In this document: in pieces, positions 26,194-35,032 of the stretch
How positions within the stretch are numbered: the first letter of the stretch is position 1
How the letters are laid out: the number at the start of each line of letters is the position of its first letter
Origin: Roseinatronobacter bogoriensis DSM 18756
Lineage (GTDB): Bacteria; Pseudomonadota; Alphaproteobacteria; Rhodobacterales; Rhodobacteraceae
NCBI RefSeq assembly: GCF_004366635.1
Contig: NZ_SORN01000005.1
Location: 91,833-155,832 of the forward strand
Reading direction: 5' to 3'
DNA length: 64,000 nucleotides
The notes under the pieces: model-generated
The model's input: only the letters and a program-made list of their open reading frames with translations
The model's database searches: none
Told to the model about the DNA's origin: nothing
Position numbers and translations under genes: made by a program

Positions 26194-27385
26194 AGCGGTT
26201 TATGTCATCGGCACCTGCGACACGAAAGAGGCCGAGCTGAGCTATGCCTGTAGCTGCATCCGTGCGATGGGGGGCAAAGCTGTGCTGGTCGATGTTGGTA
26301 CGCGCATGCCGGGTACCGCGCCTGATGTGACTGCCGCGCAGATCGCCGCGCACCACCCTGATGGCGCACAGGCCGTTCTGGGCTGCACGGACCGGGGGCG
26401 GGCCGTGTCCGCGATGGCAGATGCGCTGACCGTCTGGTTGATGGCGCGGTCTGACATCGGCGCGGTTCTGGGGCTTGGCGGGTCAGGCAATACGGCGCTG
26501 GTCACGCAGGCCATGCGTGCCTTGCCTGTCGGTGTGCCCAAGCTGATGGTGTCTACTGTCGCATCTGGTCAGGTTGCGCCCTATGTCGGTGCCAGTGATC
26601 TGGGCATGGTCTATTCTGTGACCGATGTGGCAGGTTTGAACGCAATCAGCAGGCAGGTGATCGGAAATGCGGCCCATGCTGCCGCTGGCATGGCGCTGAA
26701 TCCCGTGCTGCCCGACAAGGGCGACCCGCCGGGGCTGGGGCTGACCATGTTCGGGGTCACAACCGACTGCGTCACCCATTTGCGCAAGCGACTTGAAGGC
26801 AGCTTCGAGCCCTATGTGTTCCATGCCACCGGAACTGGTGGCGCGGCGATGGAAAAGCTGGCGGATTCCGGAATGCTTGCCGCGTTGCTGGATGTGACCG
26901 CGACCGAGGTGGCGGATTATCTGGTCGGCGGGGTGATGCCTTGCAGCGCTGACCGATACGGTGCCCCCGCGCGTACTGGTTTGCCCTGGGTCGGCTCTGT
27001 CGGGGCGGTTGATATGGTGAATTTTGGTGCGCGCGAAACGGTGCCCGAACATTTCGCGCAGCGAAAATTTCTGGTGCACAATCCGCAAGTCACCCTGATG
27101 CGCACGACCCCGCAGGAAAACACGGCGATCGGACATTTCATTGCAGAACGGTTGAACAAATGCCTTGGCCCGGTATCGCTGTTTCTGCCGCTGGGCGGTG
27201 TTTCTGCGATTGATGTGCCCGGAATGCCCTTTCACGACCCAGAGGCGGATGAAGCCCTGTTTTCCGCGATCCGCGACACATTTCAAGTCACGCAGAACCG
27301 TCGCCTGATCGAATTGCCCTTTCCAATCAACGATCCCGCTTTTGCCGATGCAATGGCTGATGAAATCCGCAGGATGACCGCATGA
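26183..27385 (+). CDS. Tm-1-like ATP-binding protein (UPF0261)
   Basis: Protein of 400 residues in the UPF0261/Tm-1 N-terminal family. Visible marks are the N-terminal VYVIGTCDTKEAEL strand-turn, GLGGSGNTALVTQAM at about 95, FGVTTDCVTHLRKRLE, FHATGTGGAAMEKL and DYLVGGVMPCSADRYGA. In tomato Tm-1 the homologous region binds ATP and inhibits tobamovirus replication; the bacterial biochemical role is unknown to me. It overlaps livF upstream and the TIM-barrel gene downstream (ATGA), so both products are made together. Start ATG 26183 is the family N-terminus. Confidence 0.88.
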   Translation: MGIKAVYVIGTCDTKEAELSYACSCIRAMGGKAVLVDVGTRMPGTAPDVTAAQIAAHHPDGAQAVLGCTDRGRAVSAMADALTVWLMARSDIGAVLGLGGSGNTALVTQAMRALPVGVPKLMVSTVASGQVAPYVGASDLGMVYSVTDVAGLNAISRQVIGNAAHAAAGMALNPVLPDKGDPPGLGLTMFGVTTDCVTHLRKRLEGSFEPYVFHATGTGGAAMEKLADSGMLAALLDVTATEVADYLVGGVMPCSADRYGAPARTGLPWVGSVGAVDMVNFGARETVPEHFAQRKFLVHNPQVTLMRTTPQENTAIGHFIAERLNKCLGPVSLFLPLGGVSAIDVPGMPFHDPEADEALFSAIRDTFQVTQNRRLIELPFPINDPAFADAMADEIRRMTA

Positions 27386-28227
27386 CCTACCCCCTTCCAG
27401 ACCACCGCGACCGCAGCGCCCTGATGGCAAAATTTTCCGCAATGGCCCAAAAACGCATTCCCATCGTTGGTGGGGGCGCAGGCACCGGTCTGTCTGCCAA
27501 AAGCGAAGAGCGCGGGGGCATAGACCTGATCGTGATCTATAATTCGGGCCGCTATCGCATGGCCGGGCGCGGCTCTCTTGCGGGGCTTCTGGCCTATGGC
27601 AATGCCAATGAGATTGTCCTTGATATGGCGCAAGAGGTGTTGCCCGTGGTGCGCCATACGCCAGTTCTGGCAGGTGTGAATGGCACAGACCCCTTTCTGC
27701 TGATGGGCCCGCATCTGGACAAGTTGAAGGCAATGGGTTTCGCCGGTGTGCAGAATTTCCCGACAGTGGGCCTGATTGACGGCACGTTCCGCCAGAATCT
27801 GGAAGAGACTGGCATGAGTTATGACCTTGAGATCGAGATGATCCGCATGGCCCATGACCGCGACCTTCTGACCACGCCCTATGTGTTCAGCGCAGATGAG
27901 GCACATGCAATGGCGCTGGCCGGGGCCGATATTCTTGTCATGCATATGGGGCTGACCTCTGGTGGGGCAATCGGGGCGGAAACTGTACGCTCGTTGGATG
28001 ACTGCGTGCGCGATATCGACCTCTGGGCCGAAGCGGCCCGCAAAGTGCGGCCCGATATTCTGGTCATCTGCCACGGCGGCCCAATCGCCACGCCACAAGA
28101 CGCCGAATACGTCCTGCGCAATACAGAATTATGCCACGGCTTTTATGGCGCCAGTTCCATGGAACGGTTGCCCACGGAAATCGCACTTGCAGATACGACG
28201 CGCGCCTTCAAGGCGCTGACATTCTGA
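27382..28227 (+). CDS. PEP hydrolase family TIM-barrel protein, partner of Tm-1-like protein
   Basis: Protein of 281 residues with a TIM-barrel fold of the PEP_hydrolase family (also the C-terminal domain of plant Tm-1). Likely phosphate/ligand loops are GGGAGTG near 30, YNSGRYRMAG near 55, GVQNFPTVGLIDG near 120, HMGLTSGG near 190 and GASSMERLP near 260. Full length and with all motifs, so probably the active enzyme among the three paralogues here. Its ATG overlaps the Tm-1 stop. The annotated PEP hydrolase activity is a family label; the substrate here is unknown and probably related to the imported compound. Confidence 0.86.
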   Translation: MTYPLPDHRDRSALMAKFSAMAQKRIPIVGGGAGTGLSAKSEERGGIDLIVIYNSGRYRMAGRGSLAGLLAYGNANEIVLDMAQEVLPVVRHTPVLAGVNGTDPFLLMGPHLDKLKAMGFAGVQNFPTVGLIDGTFRQNLEETGMSYDLEIEMIRMAHDRDLLTTPYVFSADEAHAMALAGADILVMHMGLTSGGAIGAETVRSLDDCVRDIDLWAEAARKVRPDILVICHGGPIATPQDAEYVLRNTELCHGFYGASSMERLPTEIALADTTRAFKALTF

Positions 28228-28239
28228 GAGGATCATGAC

Positions 28240-29157
28240 ATGGCCCAAGCGCTAGCAACTACAATCATCGATGCGCCTGTCGAAACGGTCTGGGCGATAT
28301 TGCGTGACTTCAACGGGTTGCCGGTCTGGAACCCCGGTGTAAGCGAAAGCACCATCGAAGACGGACGCGCTGCTGACAGTGTCGGTTGCATCCGTGCCTT
28401 TACGCTTGCAGACGGCACTTTCGTGCGCGAACGCCTGCTGGAACTGGACGACAGCCGTTATCGCATGGCCTATAATTTTGAGACGCCTGCATTCCCGGTC
28501 GAAAACTACATTGCCGTTCTGGAGGCAATCCCAGTCACAAACGGCGATAAATCCTTTGTGCGCTGGTCCGCCACATTCGACGAAGCGCAGGCGGATAAGG
28601 GCACATATGTCGCGCTGATTTCGGACGCGGTTTTTGCAAGCGGGCTGAAGGCGCTTGCCGTGCATGTGGCAAAGCACGGTGTCCAGCCCGATGATGCGCA
28701 GCGTTGGCAGGGTTTGCGACCTGCCAAGGTGTTCACCTCCAGCGTGATCCGCGCGCCTGTCGCGGCGGTTTGGGAAAAGATGCGCGACTTCGCTGGTATG
28801 AAGCACTGGCACGAAGATATCCCGCAGATGGAAATGATCGGTGGCGTGCGGTCGGACACAGTTTCAGGCGTGCGTGATTTCATCTTTGGTGACGGGCAAC
28901 TGCACGAGCAACTGACCCTGCTTTCTGATCGCGAACATGCGTTTCGCTACCGGATCCTCAAAAGCCCGATGCCCTGGATGAACTACCACGCCGGTGCCCG
29001 GCTTTACCCGGTGACTGACAGCGGCCACACATTTGCGGTCTGGACTGCCGATTGGATTGCCGCGCCCCAGGATGATCTGGAATTGATCCCGAATGTGCAT
29101 GAAAACGTTTTTCAAAAGGCCTTCGATACGCTGGATCGCCAGCTTGGTCAGGGCTGA
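28240..29157 (+). CDS. Protein of two tandem SRPBCC (polyketide-cyclase/START-like) domains
   Basis: Protein of 305 residues made of two copies of a SRPBCC lipid/aromatic-binding domain: residues 1-150 (TTIIDAPVETVWAILRDFNG) and 165-305 (SSVIRAPVAAVWEKMRDFAG), joined by a short linker. Each copy has the helix-grip start 'I-x-AP-x-x-VW-x-x-x-RDF-x-G' and a matching GxxRxF strand. Such domains bind hydrophobic ligands or cyclise polyketides. The gene starts 13 bases after the TIM-barrel gene, so a hydrophobic or aromatic substrate for the pathway is possible. Confidence 0.83.
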   Translation: MAQALATTIIDAPVETVWAILRDFNGLPVWNPGVSESTIEDGRAADSVGCIRAFTLADGTFVRERLLELDDSRYRMAYNFETPAFPVENYIAVLEAIPVTNGDKSFVRWSATFDEAQADKGTYVALISDAVFASGLKALAVHVAKHGVQPDDAQRWQGLRPAKVFTSSVIRAPVAAVWEKMRDFAGMKHWHEDIPQMEMIGGVRSDTVSGVRDFIFGDGQLHEQLTLLSDREHAFRYRILKSPMPWMNYHAGARLYPVTDSGHTFAVWTADWIAAPQDDLELIPNVHENVFQKAFDTLDRQLGQG

Positions 29158-29258
29158 TGCCCTGCGCTGCAAGCAGGCCACGCGGCAGCGCGTGACACAT
29201 CCGCAAGACATTGTGACGCCAAGATAAACCTTACGTCTGACCTGTGGGAGGAGAAACT

Positions 29259-30311
29259 ATGAAAACAATCAAGGGACCAGCCCTGTTTCTGGCACAGTTC
29301 GCCGGAGATAAGGCCCCATTCAATTCATGGGATAGCATAACGAAATGGGCGGCAGATTGTGGGTACAAAGGCGTTCAGGTTCCCTCCTGGGACGGTCGCT
29401 TGATCAACCTTGCGAAGGCAGCGCAAAGCCGCGATTACTGTGATGAATTCAAGGGGGTCGCAGCTGCAAATGGTGTCGAGGTGACAGAGTTGTCGACCCA
29501 TCTGCAAGGCCAGCTTGTCGCGGTGCATCCGGCCTATGACATGGCATTTGACGGGTTCGCTGACCCGTCGGTGCATGGCAACCCCAAGGCCCGGCAGGCA
29601 TGGGCGGTCGAACAGATGATGCAAGCCCTAACCGCATCGCGGAATATGGGGCTTACGGCAATGGCCTCTTTTTCCGGCGCGCTGGCCTGGCCCTTCGTAT
29701 ACCCGTGGCCGCAGCGCCCGGCTGGGCTGGTCGAGGCGGCGTTTGATGAACTTGCCCGCCGTTGGTTGCCGATCCTGAACCATGCAGAAAGTTGCGGCGT
29801 CGATCTCTGCTATGAAATCCACCCCGGCGAAGACCTGCATGATGGGGTCAGCTATGAAATGTTCCTTGAACGAGTGGGTAACCACGCCCGTGCCAACATG
29901 CTGTACGACCCGTCGCATTACGTTCTGCAATGCCTTGATTACATTGATAATATCGACATCTACAAGGACCGTATCCGGATGTTCCATGTCAAGGATGCCG
30001 AATTCAACCCTACCGGGCGCCAAGGTGTCTATGGCGGTTTCCAGAGTTGGGTCAACCGTGCCGGGCGCTTTCGCAGTCCGGGCGACGGTCAGGTCGATTT
30101 TGGTGCGGTATTCTCGAAGATGGCTGCAAATGATTTTGAGGGTTGGGCGGTCGTGGAATGGGAATGCGCGCTGAAGCACCCGGAGGATGGCGCGCGGGAA
30201 GGCGCGGAATTTGTGCGCAGCCATATCATCCGCGTTACTGAAAAAGCGTTTGATGATTTCGCGGGCGGGGGCACGGATGAGGCCGCCAACCGTCGCATGT
30301 TGGGGTTATAG
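29259..30311 (+). CDS. Sugar phosphate isomerase/epimerase-like TIM barrel (AP endonuclease 2 superfamily)
   Basis: Soluble enzyme of 350 residues in the xylose-isomerase-like TIM-barrel family. Probable metal ligands lie in YEIHPGED, LYDPSHY, MFHVKDAEF and VVEWECA. Members isomerise or epimerise sugars and inositols, and some act as dehydratases. The ATG at 29259 follows GGGAGGAGAAAC. It is 102 bases after the SRPBCC gene and 3 bases before the Gfo/Idh gene, the classic pairing for a sugar or cyclitol oxidation-isomerisation step. Confidence 0.88.
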   Translation: MKTIKGPALFLAQFAGDKAPFNSWDSITKWAADCGYKGVQVPSWDGRLINLAKAAQSRDYCDEFKGVAAANGVEVTELSTHLQGQLVAVHPAYDMAFDGFADPSVHGNPKARQAWAVEQMMQALTASRNMGLTAMASFSGALAWPFVYPWPQRPAGLVEAAFDELARRWLPILNHAESCGVDLCYEIHPGEDLHDGVSYEMFLERVGNHARANMLYDPSHYVLQCLDYIDNIDIYKDRIRMFHVKDAEFNPTGRQGVYGGFQSWVNRAGRFRSPGDGQVDFGAVFSKMAANDFEGWAVVEWECALKHPEDGAREGAEFVRSHIIRVTEKAFDDFAGGGTDEAANRRMLGL

Positions 30312-30314
30312 ACC

Positions 30315-31454
30315 ATGGACAAGATACGTTTGGGAATGGTCGGTGGCGGCAAGGATGCGTTCATTGGTGGTGTGCACCGTATCGCTGCGCGGCTGGATGG
30401 GCAGTTTGAACTGGTCGCGGGCGCGCTTTCTTCCACGCCAGAGCGGTCGCGCGACAGCGGGCAGGCATTAGGTCTGGCCGCAGACCGCTGCTACGGCACT
30501 TATGCCGAGATGGCCGAGGCCGAGGCTGCGCGCCCCGACGGGATCGAAGCGGTATCTATCGTCACACCCAACCATATGCATGCAGCCCCCGCGATTGAAT
30601 TTCTGCGGCGTGGAATACATGTGATCTGCGACAAACCATTGGCCGCGACTTTGGAACAGGCGGATGAAATCGCCAGCGCTATCCGTCAGTCAAAGGCGCT
30701 TTTCATCCTGACGCATAATTACACTGGCTATCCCATGATCCGTCAGGCGCGGGATATGATAGCGGCGGGTGATCTGGGCAAGTTGCGTGTTGTGCAGGTT
30801 GAATACCCGCAGGACTGGCTGACCGAAGCCGCCGAGGCGACCGGAACCAACAAACAGGCCGAATGGCGCACAGACCCGGCGCGATCCGGGGCTGGCGGTT
30901 GTATCGGAGATATCGGAAGCCATGCCCATAATCTGGCCTGTTTTGTAACCAGGTTGAAGGTCGAGAGCCTGGCCGCTGATCTGCAAAGTTTTGTCCCAGA
31001 TCGCCGGGTGGATGACAATGCGCATATCCTGCTGCGTTTCAGTGGCGGTGCGCGCGGAATGCTGTGGTCCAGTCAGGTGGCACCGGGCAACGAGAATGCC
31101 TTGAAGCTGCGCGTCTATGGTGAGAAGGGCGGCCTCGAATGGGCGCAGGAAGACCCGAACTATCTATGGTTCACGCCATTTGGTGAACCCAAACGCCTTC
31201 TGACACGTGCCGGGGCTGGCGCCGGCGCTGGCGCCAATGCTGTCAGCCGCATTCCCGGTGGCCACCCAGAGGGGTATCTGGAAGGGTTTGCCAACATCTA
31301 TAGTGGCGCGGCCAGTGCCATCCGCGCGGTTGCACTGGGGCAGGCGCCTGACCTGTCGGTGCTGCCGGGGTTAGAGGCAGGGCTGGACGGGATGCACTTC
31401 ATCGCGGCCGCGCTGCGTTCATCGCAGGCGGATGCGGGTTGGGTTTCCCTCTGA
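30315..31454 (+). CDS. Gfo/Idh/MocA-family NAD(P)-dependent oxidoreductase
   Basis: Oxidoreductase of 379 residues: N-terminal Rossmann fold with GMVGGGKDAFIGGVHR, the ICDKPLA motif (normally EKP) at about 100, and a C-terminal alpha/beta domain with GGCIGDIGSHAHNL that holds the catalytic histidine region. A short alanine/glycine repeat (AGAGAGAGA) sits near residue 300. Probably oxidises a sugar, cyclitol or their derivative, then passes it to the isomerase encoded 3 bases upstream, or the reverse. Last gene of the operon. Confidence 0.9.
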   Translation: MDKIRLGMVGGGKDAFIGGVHRIAARLDGQFELVAGALSSTPERSRDSGQALGLAADRCYGTYAEMAEAEAARPDGIEAVSIVTPNHMHAAPAIEFLRRGIHVICDKPLAATLEQADEIASAIRQSKALFILTHNYTGYPMIRQARDMIAAGDLGKLRVVQVEYPQDWLTEAAEATGTNKQAEWRTDPARSGAGGCIGDIGSHAHNLACFVTRLKVESLAADLQSFVPDRRVDDNAHILLRFSGGARGMLWSSQVAPGNENALKLRVYGEKGGLEWAQEDPNYLWFTPFGEPKRLLTRAGAGAGAGANAVSRIPGGHPEGYLEGFANIYSGAASAIRAVALGQAPDLSVLPGLEAGLDGMHFIAAALRSSQADAGWVSL

Positions 31455-31490
31455 TCGTTGTGGCGACTGGCGGGAGATGACCGTGCCGCC

Positions 31491-31787
31491 AGTGTTGCGC
31501 ATCTGACGCAAGGCGCTGCCATGGATGACCAAAGTCGGTTTTGCGGGACTTTTCGGACATAGCAAAGCCGGGTGCAAAGCCGCGTAGCGTCGGGCCGCGG
31601 GGCGGCGATCCAAGGATTACTCTGTAGCGCTTTATGCTGGCCAAGCCCCTGAAAGATCAGATCTTTGCGCTTGGGGCAGCCAAATCGCCGTGCCGAGGGT
31701 GCGGCCCGGCGATGCGCGGCGGCGCTTTGCGCCTTGCTTCCGCGCCGGTCAAAGTCCGCAACGCCCTCAGAACGATCACGGGGCGGC
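31491..31787. repeat. Dispersed repeat, inverted and centrally interrupted copy
   Basis: On the minus strand 31787-31682 matches the left half and centre of the 17.5-kb element (GAGGGCGTTGC, then CGCGCATCGCCG). After a 70-base unrelated stretch, 31611-31491 matches the right half (GCGGCTTTGCACCC, CTATGTCCG, TCCCGCA). It thus looks like one element opened at its central hairpin. It fills most of the 418-base gap (31455-31872) between two convergent genes; the rest shows nothing else. Confidence 0.68.
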
Positions 31788-31872
31788 TTTTTAGCTGGCC
31801 GGGGCGCGGTGCGCTAAGATACCAAGGCTTCAGGTTGCGATCATAATATCTGAAATTTCGACCCGCCTTGCG

Positions 31873-33375
31873 TCAGCCGCCGCGTCCCAACAGCCGGTCG
31901 ATCGGTGCAAAATCATCGGTCAATACAATCGCTTTGCGATCGTCGATAATGCCCTGAAGCGAGGAGGCTGCAATTCGTACGGCTTGACGCGGTTCCGGCC
32001 CGTCATGGCGTATCTGGCTGACAGCGGACGGGCTATCGCCAGCCACCATCAGAAACACACGTCGCGCCTGAGTGGAATCGTGGCTTGGGTCGGCCCAAAT
32101 CTCGACCACGTCAAACACCTCGCGTGCCGTCACGGTGAGCGAGGCAAGCACATCAAGCCGGTCCATATGGTCAATGATCGTCATCAGAAATGCCCCATCC
32201 GGGTTCAGCCGCGACGCCGCCAGATCAAAAAACTCGCGCGTGATCAGATGTGGCGGGGCGGCGATATCGGTGAAGGCATCGCCAAGGATTATGTCATATT
32301 GTGTATCTTCACGCGCAAGCACAATGCGCGCATCGGCATGGACAACGCGGGCGCTGTCTGGGTCGAACCAGAAGCTCTCTTGGGCGACTTCGGTCACCGC
32401 CGGGTCAACCTCTGCCACGGTCACATCGACCGGCTCGCCCATTTCGACCCAGGCGCGCGGCACCGTATAGGTGCCCCCCCCGATGATGAACCCGTCCCAA
32501 TGCGCGCGCCCCTCCATGCGCATACGTGACAGCCCGTCCTGCATCATGCCATGTGGGGTCAGCATGGCGCTGGCATCCACCCCGTCAGAGATTCCGTGCA
32601 CCAGATGATCCAGCACCATCAGCCGGACGGGTTCGTCTTCACTGGGCGAGATATCAACCACGCGGATGCAGAAATAATTGCTTTCATATGTGCAGGGGTC
32701 GGGCCGATACAGTGCCGCCCCGGCCAGAACCAGCGGCACCAGCGATGCGACTGCCCCCTGTACCAGCCAGCGGCTGACGCCATTTGCGGCGATGAAGCTG
32801 TAGAAGGCCACGGCAATATAGACCATGGTGACAAATGTCAGTGTGCCCACTGACCCCAGCCAAGAGATGAACACGAACCCCGCCGCAAGTGTGCCGATAA
32901 TTGCGCCCCAGGCACCGGCTGCAAACATCGCGCCCAAGGCCCGGCCAGAGCGTTCGGGGTGACGCATGACAGCGATCTGCGACAGGATCGGCGCAGGAAT
33001 GCCCGCAAAGAACGACGGCAGGAAGAAAACCAGCATGGTCAGGGCGACAATTGCGGCAACAGGGTCTTGCAGCACGGTGATGACTGGCCCCGCTGTGATC
33101 CGCAGCAAGAAGACCGCGCCGGCCGTGGTCGCAGCCGCCAGCAGCATGGCCCAGGCATTGGCGCGCAAGGCACGGTCCGCAGGCCATTCCGCCAGACGTC
33201 CGCCAACCCAGTGCCCTGCAGAGAACCCCGCCAGCACCACTGCAATCACCGAAGTCCATGTATATAGCGACATGCCCACATAAGGTGCCAGCATCCGTCC
33301 GGCTACGATTTCCACCACCAGCGAGGCCGCCGCGACTGTGGCCTGAATGGCGACCAGAACCCATAACTTGTGCAT
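31873..33375 (-). CDS. Fused membrane / spermidine-synthase-like protein
   Basis: Protein of 500 residues: an N-terminal half with about eight hydrophobic segments (VAIQATVAAASLVVEIVAGRMLAPYVG) and a C-terminal Rossmann domain of the spermidine/spermine synthase family from about 270 (GFIIGGGTYTVPRAW, VTVAEVDPAVTEVA, DIILGDAFTDIAAPPHL). Such fused MFS-like/spermidine synthases are common in Rhodobacterales but uncharacterised. True polyamine synthesis is doubtful since the usual GGGDG reads GGGTYTVPR. The ATG at 33375 has AGGAAGA upstream; the ORF opens 15 codons before. Confidence 0.83.
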   Translation of the reverse strand: MHKLWVLVAIQATVAAASLVVEIVAGRMLAPYVGMSLYTWTSVIAVVLAGFSAGHWVGGRLAEWPADRALRANAWAMLLAAATTAGAVFLLRITAGPVITVLQDPVAAIVALTMLVFFLPSFFAGIPAPILSQIAVMRHPERSGRALGAMFAAGAWGAIIGTLAAGFVFISWLGSVGTLTFVTMVYIAVAFYSFIAANGVSRWLVQGAVASLVPLVLAGAALYRPDPCTYESNYFCIRVVDISPSEDEPVRLMVLDHLVHGISDGVDASAMLTPHGMMQDGLSRMRMEGRAHWDGFIIGGGTYTVPRAWVEMGEPVDVTVAEVDPAVTEVAQESFWFDPDSARVVHADARIVLAREDTQYDIILGDAFTDIAAPPHLITREFFDLAASRLNPDGAFLMTIIDHMDRLDVLASLTVTAREVFDVVEIWADPSHDSTQARRVFLMVAGDSPSAVSQIRHDGPEPRQAVRIAASSLQGIIDDRKAIVLTDDFAPIDRLLGRGG

Positions 33376-33451
33376 ATCGTCTTCCTGTCTCTTCCCTGAG
33401 GGGCAGCTTAGGGCCTGCACTTATATGGTGCAATCCGAATATATGAAGTCT

Positions 33452-34321
33452 TTACGCCTTGCTGACCCGTGCGCGCCACAGCGTGAACAGACCCGCCCCG
33501 ACCACCACAGCCGCGCCGATCAGAACATTTGTGCGAATAGCTTCATGAAACACCACTACCCCCAGTGCTGCCGCAAAGGGCAGTTGCAGATAGGCGAAAG
33601 GCTGCACTGCGCTGGCTTCGGCCACTTCATAAGCGCGGATCAGCAGGAAATGGCTGAAGGCAGAGCTGATGCAAAGCAGCCCCATCCAGATCCAGTCGCC
33701 TTCGGCCATCGGTTCCCAGAACCAGATGCCGATTGCCGTCATGGTTACAGCGCCCGCAGTTCCGGTCCAGAAAAAGCTGACCGCAGCGCTGTCTTTGCGC
33801 GCAACATAGCGTGTCAGCAGTCCGTAAAGGGCGAACATGAACGCCGCAAGCAGGGGGATAAGCGCGGCGGGCTGGAAGACCCCGAAACCTGGTTGCAGAA
33901 TGATCAGCACGCCGACAAAACCGATGCCAATCGCCACCCAGCGCCGCCACCCCACCTTTTCACCCAGCACCGGGCCAGAGAGGGCCGCAACCAGCAGCGG
34001 ATACATTGCAAACACTGCATGGCTTTCCACCAACCCCAGAACCACGAAAGCTGTGACCATCACGCAGACTTCTAGTGCCAGCAACACCCCGCGAAATGCC
34101 TGCACGAAGGGTTGCTTGGTGGCGGCGGCCTTGCGTATGCCGCCCGCCTTGCGCGCAGCGACAACGATCACGAAACTGGCGAAGAACCAGTAGCGGATCA
34201 TGATGATCATAAAGACATTGTATTCACCGGCCAGATGGCGCGACAACCCGTCCTGCATGGCAAAGACGAAAGCGGTGGCGATCATCAGCCAGATACCAAG
34301 CGTATTGTTCTGCTCGGTCAT
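33452..34321 (-). CDS. EamA-family (DMT) transporter
   Basis: Membrane protein of 289 residues with ten hydrophobic segments in two five-helix EamA repeats; the first begins LMIATAFVFAMQDGLSRHLAGEY and includes an EKVGWRRWVAIGIGFVGVLI end, typical of DMT exporters. Substrate unknown; possibly metabolite efflux. Its ATG overlaps the mnmD stop (ATGA), yet the functions look unrelated, so the coupling may simply reflect compact packing. Confidence 0.87.
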   Translation of the reverse strand: MTEQNNTLGIWLMIATAFVFAMQDGLSRHLAGEYNVFMIIMIRYWFFASFVIVVAARKAGGIRKAAATKQPFVQAFRGVLLALEVCVMVTAFVVLGLVESHAVFAMYPLLVAALSGPVLGEKVGWRRWVAIGIGFVGVLIILQPGFGVFQPAALIPLLAAFMFALYGLLTRYVARKDSAAVSFFWTGTAGAVTMTAIGIWFWEPMAEGDWIWMGLLCISSAFSHFLLIRAYEVAEASAVQPFAYLQLPFAAALGVVVFHEAIRTNVLIGAAVVVGAGLFTLWRARVSKA

Positions 34322-34974
34322 GGTTTGTGCCCTGTGCTCATGTGCCGCTTGCGCCCAAAGCCCGGACTGCGCGTGACATTGAACCCTGCCGCTTGCAACG
34401 CACGGCGCACATGGCCAGCGGCCGTATAGGTGGCGAATGTGCCGCCCGCGACCGTGTGGTGGCCCACCTCTGCCATCAGATCGTCGGACCAAAGTTCAGG
34501 GTTTTTGGCGGGCGAGAAACCGTCCAGATACCACGCATCTGCGACGCCCTGCCAGCGCGGCAGGGTGTCGCGCGCGTCGCCAATGATGATTTCGACCTCG
34601 GCCTGGCCAAGGGTGAAGCGCTGCGCGCCGTTTGACCAGTTGTCCAGCAAGCCGGTTGCGTCCAGCATCGGAAAGGCCGCCAATGCGCGGGCCATATCCG
34701 GCGCGGTCATTGGAAATGCCTCGAAACTTGTGTAGCGGATTGGCCCGCGCGCGCCCAATGCGTCCAGTGTGGCCAACAGGTTCAGGCCTGTGCCAAACCC
34801 CAGTTCCGCAATATGAAACCCCGGCACGGCACGCTGTGGCAATTCGTTGCCGCGCAAGAATACATGTCGTGTCTCTTCCAGCCCGCTTTGAAGCGAGAAA
34901 TAGGGGTCGCCGAAGCGGGTCGAGATCGGAATCTCGCCCTCTCTCCAGTCGAGTAGCGCGTGCTGGTCGTTCAT
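34318..34974 (-). CDS. mnmD: tRNA 5-methylaminomethyl-2-thiouridine methyltransferase (MnmC2/MnmD)
   Basis: SAM-dependent methyltransferase of 218 residues that methylates nm5s2U34 in tRNAs. It has the MnmD signature: ELGFGTGLNLLATLDALG (SAM loop) at about 55, the IIGDARDTLP block and DAWYLDGFSPAKNPELW. It corresponds to the N-terminal half of E. coli MnmC. Start 34974 is the family N-terminus; the open frame runs 77 codons further into the neighbouring gene's 5' end. Divergent from the MnmC1-like oxidase, 58 bases apart. Confidence 0.9.
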   Translation of the reverse strand: MNDQHALLDWREGEIPISTRFGDPYFSLQSGLEETRHVFLRGNELPQRAVPGFHIAELGFGTGLNLLATLDALGARGPIRYTSFEAFPMTAPDMARALAAFPMLDATGLLDNWSNGAQRFTLGQAEVEIIIGDARDTLPRWQGVADAWYLDGFSPAKNPELWSDDLMAEVGHHTVAGGTFATYTAAGHVRRALQAAGFNVTRSPGFGRKRHMSTGHKP

Positions 34975-35032
34975 GTCGGTCTGCTTTATGTCGAGCGTGA
35001 CGCATTCATGCAGAGCGCGAAGGAAAATGACA

